DNA from: a virus
Reading direction: 5' to 3' (one strand)
DNA: 49,801 nucleotides
Virus record (IMG/VR): IMGVR_UViG_3300020451_001396
Location: 1 to 49,801 of that record
How positions within the stretch are numbered: the first letter of the stretch is position 1; each line of letters begins with the position of its first letter. Shown here piece after piece: positions 38,705-46,692 of this stretch. Position numbers and translations under genes: made by a program. The notes beneath the pieces were generated by a model. The model saw nothing but the letters and a program-made list of their open reading frames with translations. It had not been told where the DNA came from and searched no databases.

Positions 38705-39281
38705 TCTTTTGTTCTTTAGCTAGTAATCTACGAGATCTATTAATAGCTCTTTGAACCATTAACTTAGCAACAGATCTAATAAAAGGAAGTTTTCTTTTAT
38801 CACTTTCTTCCTGTAACCAATTTAAAATGGTACCCATATTTTCTTCGCACCATTCTGGACCGTTAGTATTCATTTCAATTGCATGTCGTCTACAACTACA
38901 ATTGGGAGTACTCTTAATACCCATAGCACTAATCATTCCAGATAAAATAGATCCTGCACCATTTGGTACAGATTCTAGTGTGGGAGGAAACAACCCTTCT
39001 AGAAAAGATTTGGGATCAGGTCCAATCATTTCTCTGACCTTTTGGCTCATTGCAGACAAAGACCTATTATCTCCCAGAGCATCATAATCTTCACCCCCAT
39101 AAAGGGTTAGATGATTTTGAAACCCCTGAATCTGAGCACCTAATATTTTATTAGATTCTTGGTCATAAAATACCACAGACAAATCTTGGGCTATGAATGG
39201 TTCTGGTGTTACCACCTTGTTAGTCCTCTGGTCAGTGTATGCTGGTCGTTGTATACTAACCGGATTTTCAAGTCTTATCAT
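38697..39281 (-). CDS. Cys-motif protein upstream of terL, 194 aa
   Basis: The ATG at 39281 has AGGAG eight bases upstream; a GTG at 39287 is too close to it. Residues about 128-150 carry NCSCRRHAIEMN and PEWCEENMGTILNWL, a C-x-C plus WC arrangement I associate with small putative zinc or DNA-binding phage proteins. The C-terminus is basic (RAINRSRRLLAKEQK). Direct coupling to terL suggests a role in packaging, but the function is unknown. Confidence 0.55.
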   Translation of the reverse strand: MIRLENPVSIQRPAYTDQRTNKVVTPEPFIAQDLSVVFYDQESNKILGAQIQGFQNHLTLYGGEDYDALGDNRSLSAMSQKVREMIGPDPKSFLEGLFPPTLESVPNGAGSILSGMISAMGIKSTPNCSCRRHAIEMNTNGPEWCEENMGTILNWLQEESDKRKLPFIRSVAKLMVQRAINRSRRLLAKEQKNG

Positions 39282-39753
39282 TATCACTTCTCCTGTTTTT
39301 ATCTATATAGTAAACCCTTTTAAAAATTTGTTCTGCTAGGTGTTCAGCATTTCTGTGATTGTCACATAGCAGTACATTAATATTATAATTCAAATTTAAC
39401 TCAAGTAAATTCTTAATTATATAATTCGGTCGAATTTTGATTTTATTCCACATCCTCTTAGGAATATTAGAACCTATGGGGTAATTTAATATATCTGTCA
39501 GGCCAAACTCTAGTAATATAAAAGGAAATTCAATTTCAGATAATCTTCCTACCCAATCTTTAAATCGTTTTTCTGTTATGTTATTAGCAAATTCATTTAC
39601 GCTTTTTTTGCGTTCTATAGTCACTATTTTTTCTAATCCCTCAACAGTATAGTCTCCGGTATCTACCTTGCTAACTGCCGTAGCGTAGTGTTTAAAATGC
39701 CAGGGTTGTTGCTCTCTAGTGTCAACTATTATTTTAAATTCATTTTCTTCCAT
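39268..39753 (-). CDS. ERCC4/XPF-type nuclease domain protein
   Basis: The 161-aa protein carries the hallmark motifs of the ERCC4 nuclease fold: IIVDTREQQPW at residues 8-18, DTGDYTV near 32, and the catalytic-type IERKKS near 46, then RLSEIEFPFILLEFG. These resemble the active site of XPF/MUS81-type structure-specific nucleases. It overlaps both neighbours by a few bases and follows an HNH nuclease. A role in resolving branched DNA before packaging, or in recombination, is plausible. Confidence 0.8.
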   Translation of the reverse strand: MEENEFKIIVDTREQQPWHFKHYATAVSKVDTGDYTVEGLEKIVTIERKKSVNEFANNITEKRFKDWVGRLSEIEFPFILLEFGLTDILNYPIGSNIPKRMWNKIKIRPNYIIKNLLELNLNYNINVLLCDNHRNAEHLAEQIFKRVYYIDKNRRSDNDKT

Positions 39754-40009
39754 GGTTGTCGGCTACTATTTTAAAGAAAACAGCTTCATAAAGATGTTCT
39801 ACACCTTTAATCATGTCGTGGTGAGCTCTACATAATGTTATTCCATTATTAGTATCATATCTTAAGCCAGGACACTGTGCCCAGGTTTTTATGTGGTGAA
39901 CGTTTAACTTCTTCTTACTATTACATCCATGCCATTGGCATTTTCTTTTGTCCCTTGCTAAAACTTTTCTACGAAAATCTTTATACAAAGGATCTTGAAA
40001 GTTTCTCAT
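39740..40009 (-). CDS. HNH endonuclease
   Basis: The 89-aa protein has the HNH core: CQWHGC, LNVHHIKTWAQCPGLRYD, NNGITLCRAHHD. The two Cys pairs and the HH doublet are intact, with a basic N-terminus (DFRRKVLARDKRK). Its position near terL fits the known partnership of HNH proteins with terminase (as with HK97 gp74). The start overlaps the end of gmd by 29 bp. Confidence 0.85.
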   Translation of the reverse strand: MRNFQDPLYKDFRRKVLARDKRKCQWHGCNSKKKLNVHHIKTWAQCPGLRYDTNNGITLCRAHHDMIKGVEHLYEAVFFKIVADNHGRK

Positions 40010-40991
40010 CGCTATACAGCCTAATGTCTGATGTTACCATTTCTTTAACTAATTTATTAAATGTTATCTGTGGGGTCCAACCTAATTCTTTTTTGGCTTT
40101 ACTTGCATCACCCAGCAAATAATCTACTTCTGCTGGACGATATAGGTCAGGATCTATCTCTAGATGGTCTTGATAATTTAACCCTACAGAATCAAAAGAT
40201 GCTTGCAAGAAATCTTTAACGCTATGCGTCTCACCTGTTGCTATTACATAATCTTGAGCTTTTTCTTGATTTAACATCATCCTCATGGCTTCTACGTGGT
40301 CTTTAGCGTGTCCCCAATCTCTACAAGAGTCTATATTACCAAGTTTCAATTTACCATCTACTTTTCCGTTAATTAACTGACCTATATATTTAGTAATTTT
40401 TCTAGTTACAAAATTTTCACCTCGTTTCGGACTTTCATGATTAAATAAAATTCCACTACAGGCGTATAGGCCATAACTTTCTCTATATAGTTTTACCATT
40501 TGATGTGCAGCAACTTTAGCTACAGCATAAGGACTTTGTGGAGAAAAATCGGTATTCTCGTTCTGATACTTTTTGTCATCTTTTAATGTATAATTAGAAC
40601 CAAACATTTCGCTAGTACTAGCTTGATAGAATTTAATCGATGTGAAAGTATTTCTAATTGCCTCCAATATATTTACGACACCATAAGTATTAATACAAAA
40701 AGTTGTACTTGGTTGATTAAAACTAGTTCCTACATGACTTTGTGCTGCTAAATTATAAAATTCATCAGGCTCGTGCTTCAATATGGCATTGGTGATACTA
40801 GAAGGATCAGTCAAATCAAATTCTTGTAATTCGAAGAAAGGATGTCCTATTAAATCTTGTATTCTTGTGAAGTTGTTAGTACTGCTACGGCGATGTAAGC
40901 CTACTACATAATATCCTCTAGATAATAAGGAATTAGACAAATAGCTTCCATCTTGACCCGTAATACCTGTGACACATGCGACTTTATTCAT
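39981..40991 (-). CDS. gmd: GDP-mannose 4,6-dehydratase
   Basis: This enzyme converts GDP-mannose to GDP-4-keto-6-deoxymannose. The 336-aa sequence shows the NADP-binding GITGQDGSYL motif, catalytic STSEMFG and SPYAVAK (Tyr-x3-Lys), and substrate-loop ESPKRGENFVTRKI. Full length suggests an active enzyme. The start chosen is the ATG at 40991, because AGAGG sits 12 bases upstream; an ATG at 41003 abuts it. It overlaps the terminase-like gene by eight bases. GDP-L-fucose synthase, the next pathway step, is on the other strand at 42927. Confidence 0.93.
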   Translation of the reverse strand: MNKVACVTGITGQDGSYLSNSLLSRGYYVVGLHRRSSTNNFTRIQDLIGHPFFELQEFDLTDPSSITNAILKHEPDEFYNLAAQSHVGTSFNQPSTTFCINTYGVVNILEAIRNTFTSIKFYQASTSEMFGSNYTLKDDKKYQNENTDFSPQSPYAVAKVAAHQMVKLYRESYGLYACSGILFNHESPKRGENFVTRKITKYIGQLINGKVDGKLKLGNIDSCRDWGHAKDHVEAMRMMLNQEKAQDYVIATGETHSVKDFLQASFDSVGLNYQDHLEIDPDLYRPAEVDYLLGDASKAKKELGWTPQITFNKLVKEMVTSDIRLYSDEKLSRSFV

Positions 40992-41805
40992 TATTTGATA
41001 CATCCTCTGGAGTTAAGAAAGGTCTGTCCACAACACCATCTTCATATTCGTGATATTCTGCTAATTCTTGTCTTGATTTTTCCGTAGCGTGTTTTAAGAT
41101 TTCCATTTCCTTGCCTTCTCTTTCACGAATCTGCTCATCTTCTAACATTCGGATTAATCCTATCCAGCTACTTTTGCCATCTTCAATTCTTTTGATTCTT
41201 TGTTCTCTGGTTGCTTTAAGGTCTTTACTGATCTTTTGTTGCTCGTTTAAAAGTTTTGTATATTCGTTTGTATAATTAGCTATACTGTTTCTAGCAAAAC
41301 TTAATTGTGTCTCTAGATTCGTCAATCTTGGGATATCTCTTTGGTCTTCCGGTAAAGAATATTCGTCATCTACTCTTTTTTGTAATTTTTCGGTTTCCTT
41401 AATATGCCTTTTACGTTCTTTCATGCTTCTGTTAATTAAAATATCTATTGTAATAAACTGCTTAATCTGTAATTCCTCTGCTGGTAAAACATCTTCTCTA
41501 AACTGTTTTATTAAGTTTATCCAGGTGTTTTCAAAATATTCTAATTCCCCACTAGATTCATCGAATTGTTTCTTAATTTCGTTCCAGAAAGACTTAGCAT
41601 GTAGCTTTTGTCTAATGGTTTCATAATCCTTAGCATCTTCCGAATTGGCAAATATATTATTCTCTTCAATATATCTTTTAATCGGTGCTGTACTTCTATT
41701 TAGGTGCTCCGACATAGAATCTATATCTAGAATACCATAATTGTCCCTAATAAACTTTTCTTCTTCTAGGCTTAATTTCCCTCGTTTTTTTGGAGATTTA
41801 TTCAT
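40984..41805 (-). CDS. Probable small terminase subunit (HTH plus coiled coil)
   Basis: The 273-aa protein begins with a basic segment (KSPKKRGKLSLEEEKFI) and an HTH-like fold (IDSMSEHLNRSTAPIKRYIEE). Long helices follow (FWNEIKKQF, KRHIKETEKLQKRV, LETQLSFARNSIANYTNEYTKL). N-terminal DNA binding plus oligomerising coiled coil is typical of small terminases, and it lies four kilobases upstream of terL with only nuclease and gmd genes between. Other DNA-binding phage proteins would look similar. Confidence 0.5.
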   Translation of the reverse strand: MNKSPKKRGKLSLEEEKFIRDNYGILDIDSMSEHLNRSTAPIKRYIEENNIFANSEDAKDYETIRQKLHAKSFWNEIKKQFDESSGELEYFENTWINLIKQFREDVLPAEELQIKQFITIDILINRSMKERKRHIKETEKLQKRVDDEYSLPEDQRDIPRLTNLETQLSFARNSIANYTNEYTKLLNEQQKISKDLKATREQRIKRIEDGKSSWIGLIRMLEDEQIREREGKEMEILKHATEKSRQELAEYHEYEDGVVDRPFLTPEDVSNNE

Positions 41806-41809
41806 AATG

Positions 41810-42550
41810 TCATCTTTGATTGTAGTCGTTTAATAATGTTAATATGTGTGCTTTAAGCTTATCAAACTTATCTTTATTCACTTTCGTTCCGTGCTTTAAT
41901 TTTAAATAAGACTCTCTAAATTCCGACTCTATATTCGCATCCAAAAACTCAACTATCTCCTTATCTCCTGCAACATCTGAACCAAACTTACTAGAAAAAT
42001 ACTCTTGATCGTTTTCTATATAAGACGGTTGCATAATGTTCTTTTTATTTTCGTTCCTTTTAAACCAATTATTATATAGATGACAATCTATTTTGTTAGT
42101 AAATTCTAAACATCCACTTTTACTATTCTCTAAGTTTTTATCATGAAACTTGCAGCCTATACAAGGACTATCCGGACGCTGATAATTGTTTCTTTTGAAA
42201 TTAAATAATCTATTCCGCACGTGAGTCCATAAGAAGTTTTCTAATGGCCTTTTGCCATCATATCGATCTAAAGCCTCTAGTGCAAAAATAGATGCTTGTT
42301 GTTTCATATCCTCTGTGCTATGATAACCAAAACGAAACTTGTGAATAAGCTTCTTCGTAATCTTATCTAGTACTTCTAAAAATTCAGATTCAAGAACTTT
42401 TGGTCTCTTATTTACTTTTTTCTTTTTAGGTGCTAGTTTCTTACGGGTCGCTTTTTTCTTGGTTTGTTTGACTGGGCTCTTCTTCGTCTTGCTCTTCTTG
42501 GTTTTCTTTTTGCTTGTTTTCTTCTTTTTCTTGGTCATGTAATAATTCAT
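41810..42550 (-). CDS. Sigma-factor-like protein with Cys cluster
   Basis: The first 50 residues are extremely Lys-rich. Residues about 60-125 resemble sigma-70 region 2: EDMKQQASIFALEALDRYDG, then FLWTHVRNRLFNFKRNN, the core-binding and -10-recognition helices. A Cys cluster follows (SPCIGCKF, GCLEF, KIDCHLY), probably zinc binding. As the distal part of the leader of the leftward block, it could direct late transcription, like gp55 of T4. The ATG at 42550 (or 42538) has no good Shine-Dalgarno and lies within the upstream ORF, so coupled translation is likely. Confidence 0.6.
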   Translation of the reverse strand: MNYYMTKKKKKTSKKKTKKSKTKKSPVKQTKKKATRKKLAPKKKKVNKRPKVLESEFLEVLDKITKKLIHKFRFGYHSTEDMKQQASIFALEALDRYDGKRPLENFLWTHVRNRLFNFKRNNYQRPDSPCIGCKFHDKNLENSKSGCLEFTNKIDCHLYNNWFKRNENKKNIMQPSYIENDQEYFSSKFGSDVAGDKEIVEFLDANIESEFRESYLKLKHGTKVNKDKFDKLKAHILTLLNDYNQR

Positions 42551-42650
42551 CTATGGATTTACAATGTTCAGGCTCAAGCTCAGGATGTAATTCTAAGTCT
42601 TCTGAAGCCGTTACTTTTAAAGTTGAAGAAACTAATTTAGGTCTGTTCAT
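42441..42650 (-). CDS. Small acidic protein overlapping the sigma-like gene
   Basis: The 69-aa ORF starts at an ATG at 42650 with AAGGAAA upstream and begins MNRPKLVSSTLKV. Its C-terminal half (EKEENKQKENQEEQDEEEP) is read from the same bases that encode the Lys-rich N-terminus of the sigma-like protein in another frame. The overlap is about 110 bp. It is the first leftward gene from the divergent region. Function unknown; possibly a leader ORF promoting coupled translation. Confidence 0.45.
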   Translation of the reverse strand: MNRPKLVSSTLKVTASEDLELHPELEPEHCKSIDELLHDQEKEENKQKENQEEQDEEEPSQTNQEKSDP

Positions 42651-42658
42651 GATTTTCC

Positions 42659-42686
42659 TTGCATAAAAAAATAATTTCTCTATGAT
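42659..42686 (+). promoter_or_regulatory. Rightward promoter candidate
   Basis: TTGCAT (42659-42664), 16 bp, TATGAT (42681-42686). The start codon at 42730 is 44 bp downstream. It overlaps a leftward candidate, so the two could be co-regulated. Confidence 0.4.
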
Positions 42687-42687
42687 A

Positions 42688-42715
42688 ATAGTAGATAAAC
42701 GGCCAATTAAGTCAA
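42688..42715 (-). promoter_or_regulatory. Leftward promoter candidate for the late block
   Basis: On the minus strand TTGACT (42710-42715) and TACTAT (42688-42693) are 16 bp apart. A second TTGACT lies at 42715-42720. It faces the 42650 start. Confidence 0.35.
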
Positions 42716-42729
42716 GTCAAGGTAGAAAT

Positions 42730-42930
42730 ATGGTATATAAAAAATGGTCCGATAGCGAGCTATCTTATATAAAACACCATTATCTAAAATATTCTGATAA
42801 AATTATTGCTAAAAACCTAAGCGAAATGACTGGACAGCAAATTACTTCTAGCATGGTAAGAAGGCAAAGACGCAATCTAAAGATAGAAAAATCTAAAGGA
42901 AGACCTAAAATGAAAAGGAACATAGAATGA
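42730..42930 (+). CDS. Small HTH (Myb/SANT-like) DNA-binding protein, 66 aa
   Basis: The start is the ATG at 42730 with AAGG seven bases upstream; the longer reading from 42682 has no such site. The sequence YKKWSDSELSYIKHHY then KIIAKNLSEMTGQQITSSMVRRQRRNL has a helix-turn-helix look with an SANT-like WSDSEL start. The C-terminus is basic with a GRPK motif. Its stop overlaps the fucose synthase start (ATGA). It may regulate the divergent promoters. Confidence 0.6.
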   Translation: MVYKKWSDSELSYIKHHYLKYSDKIIAKNLSEMTGQQITSSMVRRQRRNLKIEKSKGRPKMKRNIE

Positions 42931-43850
42931 ATAATATGGTATTATTAACAGGAGGTAATGGCTTTTTAGGCTCTAACGTAGCTAAAGAACTCATTGATTC
43001 TGGATATAAAGTATTTATTCCTAGGAGTGGGCAATTTGATTTGAGAAAAAAGTCTAATGTAGAAAATCTATTTAGTGTTATTCAACCCAATATTATTGTT
43101 CATTTAGCAGCAAAGGTGGGTGGAATTGGTGCTAATAAAGAAAATCCAGGGTCTTTTTTCTATGATAATATTATGATGGGTGTTAATCTAGTAGAATGTA
43201 GTAGAGAGTATAAGGTAGACAAATTTGTTCATGTAGGGACTGTGTGTAGTTATCCTAAGAACTGTTCTGTTCCTTTTAAAGAAGATGATTTGTGGAATGG
43301 ATTTCCAGAAGAGACCAACGCTCCTTATGGTATAGCCAAAAAAGCAATTATTACTATGTTGGAGGGATATAAGCAACAATACGGATTAAATAGTAATGTG
43401 TTGCTTCCTGTGAATCTATATGGTCCTGGGGATAATTTTGATGAAAATACTAGTCATGTTATCCCAGCCATTATTAAGAAGGTTAGGGATGCTCAGATAA
43501 AAGGGGAAAATGAGATAGTTTGTTGGGGAAGTGGAAAAGCTAGTAGGGAATTTTTATATGTAAAGGATGCTGCTAAGGGTATATGTGCATCTGTTAATAG
43601 TGATTTTAATGATCCATTGCCTATTAATTTGGGGGGTGGTGGAGAGATTACTATAAAAAGATTAGTTACCATTATATGTGAACATATGAGTTTTGCAGGA
43701 AAAGTGATATGGGATGATAGTAAACCAGATGGACAAATGAGAAGGTGTTTGGATGTTTCTCGGTGTAAAGATTTGTTGAATTGGGAAGCGAATACAGATT
43801 TTATTACGGGAATTAGAGAGACAATTGGATGGTATAAGACACATCAGTAG
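42927..43850 (+). CDS. fcl: GDP-L-fucose synthase
   Basis: This enzyme (GDP-4-keto-6-deoxymannose epimerase/reductase) makes GDP-L-fucose from the Gmd product. The 307-aa sequence has the LTGGNGFLGSNV nucleotide fold, HLAAKVGGIGANKENP, VGTVCSYPKNC with a Ser, APYGIAKKA (catalytic Tyr and Lys) and PVNLYGPGDNFD. Length and motifs are complete. It is coupled by ATGA to the HTH gene and 8 bp from glmS. Also called wcaG. Confidence 0.95.
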   Translation: MNNMVLLTGGNGFLGSNVAKELIDSGYKVFIPRSGQFDLRKKSNVENLFSVIQPNIIVHLAAKVGGIGANKENPGSFFYDNIMMGVNLVECSREYKVDKFVHVGTVCSYPKNCSVPFKEDDLWNGFPEETNAPYGIAKKAIITMLEGYKQQYGLNSNVLLPVNLYGPGDNFDENTSHVIPAIIKKVRDAQIKGENEIVCWGSGKASREFLYVKDAAKGICASVNSDFNDPLPINLGGGGEITIKRLVTIICEHMSFAGKVIWDDSKPDGQMRRCLDVSRCKDLLNWEANTDFITGIRETIGWYKTHQ

Positions 43851-43858
43851 GAGAGAAT

Positions 43859-45721
43859 ATGTGTGGGATAATAGCATATAAAGGTGGTGGTAGTGCTATA
43901 TTAAAAACTATCTTAGCGATGGAAAAACTAGAATACAGAGGGTATGATAGTACTGGTATAGCATATATAGAAGATAAGTCAATTAAGTTAGCAAAACAGG
44001 CTGGATGCGTTTCTGATTTAATGCATAAAGTTACATTAAGACCTGGTTCTAGATTGTGTATTGGTCATACTCGTTGGGCTACTCACGGTGGACCTTCTAA
44101 AAGAAATGCTCATCCTCATTTGACCAAAGATAACAGATTAGCTATAGTTCATAATGGTATTATAGAAAATTATGTTACTTTGAAGAAAGAGTTGAAGGAT
44201 AAAGGGTATGATTTTCTCTCAGAAACAGATACAGAGATTTTATTATATTTAATTTATGATCATTTTATGAATGATGGAGTAGACTTATACGGAGCTGTTA
44301 AGTTAGCATTGAGCAGAGTAGTGGGGGCTTATGCTTTTATTATTATAGATAGACATAAAGATGATGAAATAATATGTGCGAAAAAAGGAAGTCCTTTAGT
44401 TATAGGAATAGATAAAACAAAAAGGGATCACTATGTGGCGTCTGATACTTGTGCGTTTCCTGGTAATGTAAATGATGTAATTTATATTGAAGATGATACA
44501 ATTGTAAAAATTAATAATAGTATTGAAACATATGATATTACTAGAAATCAAATATCAAATCATGTAATCAAAAAAATTAAACAGGATTGGTTGAAAGCAG
44601 AAAAAGGTAAGTATGATTATTTTATGCAGAAAGAAATATATGAGCAACCTGTCAGTATAGGCAATTGCTTGGCTGGTAGGCTGGATGGATATAGAGTTGT
44701 TTTGGGGGGATTATTAGATAATAAAAAAGCTTTTAAGAAAGCTAATCATATTACTATTATTGCATGTGGTACAAGCTATAATGCTGGTTTATTAGGCAAA
44801 TATTATATAGAAGAGTTTACAAATAAAAAAGTTAGTGTGGAATATGCTAGTGAATTTAGATACAGGAAAATAAATAATATACACAAGAATGATATTGTGA
44901 TAGGTATCAGTCAATCTGGTGAAACTGCAGACACTATTGCTGCATTGAAGATGGCGAAACAGAAGGGGTGTAAGATTATTGGTATGTGTAATAATGTTAA
45001 CTCGTCTATTAGTAGACTAACAGATGGGGGAATTTATATTAAGGCTGGTTTAGAAGTAGGGGTTGCTAGTACTAAAGCTTTTAATAATCAGGTACTATCA
45101 TTGTTATTAATGGCTATGTGGATAGATCAGCAGCAAGAGGACTGGATTACTCATGCAGAGTTAAGGAAATATATAATTGGAGACATTAGTAAAATTGAAA
45201 ATAAAATTATAGCAACATTAAAGAACGATAAGCAAATTAAAAAGATAGCTAGGAAATATAAAAGCTATGAGAAATTTTTATTCATAGGAAGACAATACAA
45301 TTATCCTGTGGCTATAGAAGGTGCTCTTAAAATGAAAGAGTTATGTTATAATTATGCAGAAGGTTATGCTGCTGCCGAATTGAAACATGGTCCATTAGCT
45401 TTAGTAGATAATAAAACTGCAGCCGTAATTATTAATAATGATGTAAAACAACAAATCAAAATGAATTCTACAGTACAGGAAATAAAAAGTAGGGGAGGCA
45501 AAATTATAAATATTGATTATGCTAAGGCTACTGATGATGATATTCTTATAGAGCCAAATAGAATTATAGATGATAATATAATTATACCAAATATATGTTC
45601 ATGTCTAAGTCCAATGCTGGCAGTAATACCTTTGCAGTTGTTAGCGTATCATAGTGCAGTACTGAGAGGTAAAAATGTTGATAGACCAAGAAATTTAGCC
45701 AAAAGCGTAACAGTTGAATGA
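43859..45721 (+). CDS. glmS: Glutamine-fructose-6-phosphate aminotransferase
   Basis: This enzyme makes glucosamine-6-phosphate from fructose-6-phosphate and glutamine. The 620-aa sequence starts MCGIIAY, giving an N-terminal Cys nucleophile after Met removal. It has GHTRWATHG, HNGIIENY and SETDTE in the glutaminase domain. It has two SIS sugar domains (IIACGTSYNAG near 300, GISQSGETADT near 349, LKHGPLALV near 510) and the canonical DRPRNLAKSVTVE end. AGGAGA precedes the start. Its stop overlaps the acetyltransferase start (ATGA). Confidence 0.97.
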   Translation: MCGIIAYKGGGSAILKTILAMEKLEYRGYDSTGIAYIEDKSIKLAKQAGCVSDLMHKVTLRPGSRLCIGHTRWATHGGPSKRNAHPHLTKDNRLAIVHNGIIENYVTLKKELKDKGYDFLSETDTEILLYLIYDHFMNDGVDLYGAVKLALSRVVGAYAFIIIDRHKDDEIICAKKGSPLVIGIDKTKRDHYVASDTCAFPGNVNDVIYIEDDTIVKINNSIETYDITRNQISNHVIKKIKQDWLKAEKGKYDYFMQKEIYEQPVSIGNCLAGRLDGYRVVLGGLLDNKKAFKKANHITIIACGTSYNAGLLGKYYIEEFTNKKVSVEYASEFRYRKINNIHKNDIVIGISQSGETADTIAALKMAKQKGCKIIGMCNNVNSSISRLTDGGIYIKAGLEVGVASTKAFNNQVLSLLLMAMWIDQQQEDWITHAELRKYIIGDISKIENKIIATLKNDKQIKKIARKYKSYEKFLFIGRQYNYPVAIEGALKMKELCYNYAEGYAAAELKHGPLALVDNKTAAVIINNDVKQQIKMNSTVQEIKSRGGKIINIDYAKATDDDILIEPNRIIDDNIIIPNICSCLSPMLAVIPLQLLAYHSAVLRGKNVDRPRNLAKSVTVE

Positions 45722-46179
45722 GAGTATTAGAAATACAAGAAAAATATTTAAGTCAATACCTAGAGTGCGTGGGGGATTTAAATAGTAAAGGTGTAAGTAA
45801 GGCAGATTTAAACCAGGCTAAAGATATTTTATATAATCGTCCGGAAAATATAGTTACATTAATTGGGATAGTAGATGAAAGATTGGTCGCTACATGTACT
45901 TTGCTTTTAGAAGATAAATTAAGATATAATCAGAGGTCATGTCATATTGAGGATGTTGCAGTTGTAAGAGATAGTAGGGGAAAGGGATATGGAAAAGAGA
46001 TTTTAAAATATGCAATTGAATATGCGAAGAAAAGTGAGAAATGTTATAAAATAATGTTGACATGTAAGAATCATCTGGTACAATACTATAGTGACTCAGG
46101 TTTCAAAACTACAGACAATAATATGGTGATTTATGTTAAAGACAATGATGACAATGTTGATAATGATTTGTGCAAGTGA
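45718..46179 (+). CDS. GNA1-like glucosamine-6-phosphate N-acetyltransferase
   Basis: The 153-aa GNAT protein has the GNA1 signature: ATCTLLLEDKLRYNQRSCHI and EDVAVVRDSRGKGYGKEIL (acetyl-CoA-binding RxxGxG), then CYKIMLTC and YYSDSGFKTTDNNMVIY. GNA1 acetylates glucosamine-6-phosphate, the direct GlmS product, giving GlcNAc-6-phosphate. This is the eukaryotic order, in contrast to the bacterial GlmM then GlmU order. The ATGA overlap with glmS strongly supports that function. A different acetyl-acceptor remains possible. Confidence 0.8.
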   Translation: MRVLEIQEKYLSQYLECVGDLNSKGVSKADLNQAKDILYNRPENIVTLIGIVDERLVATCTLLLEDKLRYNQRSCHIEDVAVVRDSRGKGYGKEILKYAIEYAKKSEKCYKIMLTCKNHLVQYYSDSGFKTTDNNMVIYVKDNDDNVDNDLCK

Positions 46180-46504
46180 AGTTTATTCTTGGGAGACACT
46201 GGGAGGATTCGGTGCCGGAGGAATGAATGGTGGGGGATTTGGTGATCCTGTCGCTAATGATTACGCTGGTATAGAGAGAAGAATAAATTTTCAAACAGGA
46301 TTGATGATAGGGTACAATGCGGAACAGGCAATGAAATATGCTCAAAGAATGGGGCGTATGGACGCTTTACGAAACAGGAAGTATGCGCAAAAAAGCAGTG
46401 ATTCAAAGTATCGTGCAAAACATGATCCTTTTCTTAAGGAAGCACAGGAACAGGTAAGATCTACGTGGCCTATGGTCATAGTTCCATGGCATACTACTAA
46501 ATAA
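46133..46504 (+). CDS. Small Gly-rich, possibly secreted protein, 123 aa
   Basis: The ORF overlaps the end of the acetyltransferase by 47 bp and is the last gene of this operon. The start at 46133 (GGTG upstream) gives an N-terminal hydrophobic stretch, MLKTMMTMLIMICASEVYS, resembling a signal peptide. A Gly-rich segment (GGFGAGGMNGGGFGDP) and a basic helical part follow. The nearby ATG codons at 46145 and 46148 are alternative starts. No family recognised. Confidence 0.5.
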   Translation: MLKTMMTMLIMICASEVYSWETLGGFGAGGMNGGGFGDPVANDYAGIERRINFQTGLMIGYNAEQAMKYAQRMGRMDALRNRKYAQKSSDSKYRAKHDPFLKEAQEQVRSTWPMVIVPWHTTK

Positions 46505-46571
46505 AGTGGTCAATAAACTGGCCAATATTTACAGTGTGTCCCTACTGTTTATGCACTCCCCCCGCAAATTT

Positions 46572-46685
46572 CCCCCCGGCAGAGGGGTATAAACTAAAAT
46601 GAAAAAACCCCCTAAGCGAAGGGGGTAGCCCATTATTCTAAGCTAGCCGGTACTATCACCCCCCTACCCCCCTACAGAGGTGTAT
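46572..46685. repeat. C-rich imperfect direct repeat pair
   Basis: CCCCCC-gg-CAGAGG-g-GTAT at 46572-46590 recurs as CCCCCC-ta-CAGAGG-t-GTAT at 46667-46685, 16 of 19 positions identical and 95 bp apart. Confidence 0.7.
46602..46625 (-). terminator. Intrinsic terminator facing left
   Basis: On the minus strand CCCCCT/AGGGGG with a 6-nt loop is followed by TTTTTT. No comparable T-tract exists for rightward transcription, so it would stop transcripts entering the sugar operon from the right. Confidence 0.75.
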
Positions 46686-46692
46686 CATACGT

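Noticed and set aside
42682-42729. Upstream extension of the HTH protein from ATG 42682
   Set aside because: No ribosome site is present there, and the -10 of the candidate promoter overlaps it; the ATG at 42730 has a site.
46557-46673. G-quadruplex on the minus strand from the C-rich tracts
   Set aside because: Two pairs of G6 runs are about 80 bases apart and each pair alone lacks four separated runs, so a stable intramolecular quadruplex is doubtful.
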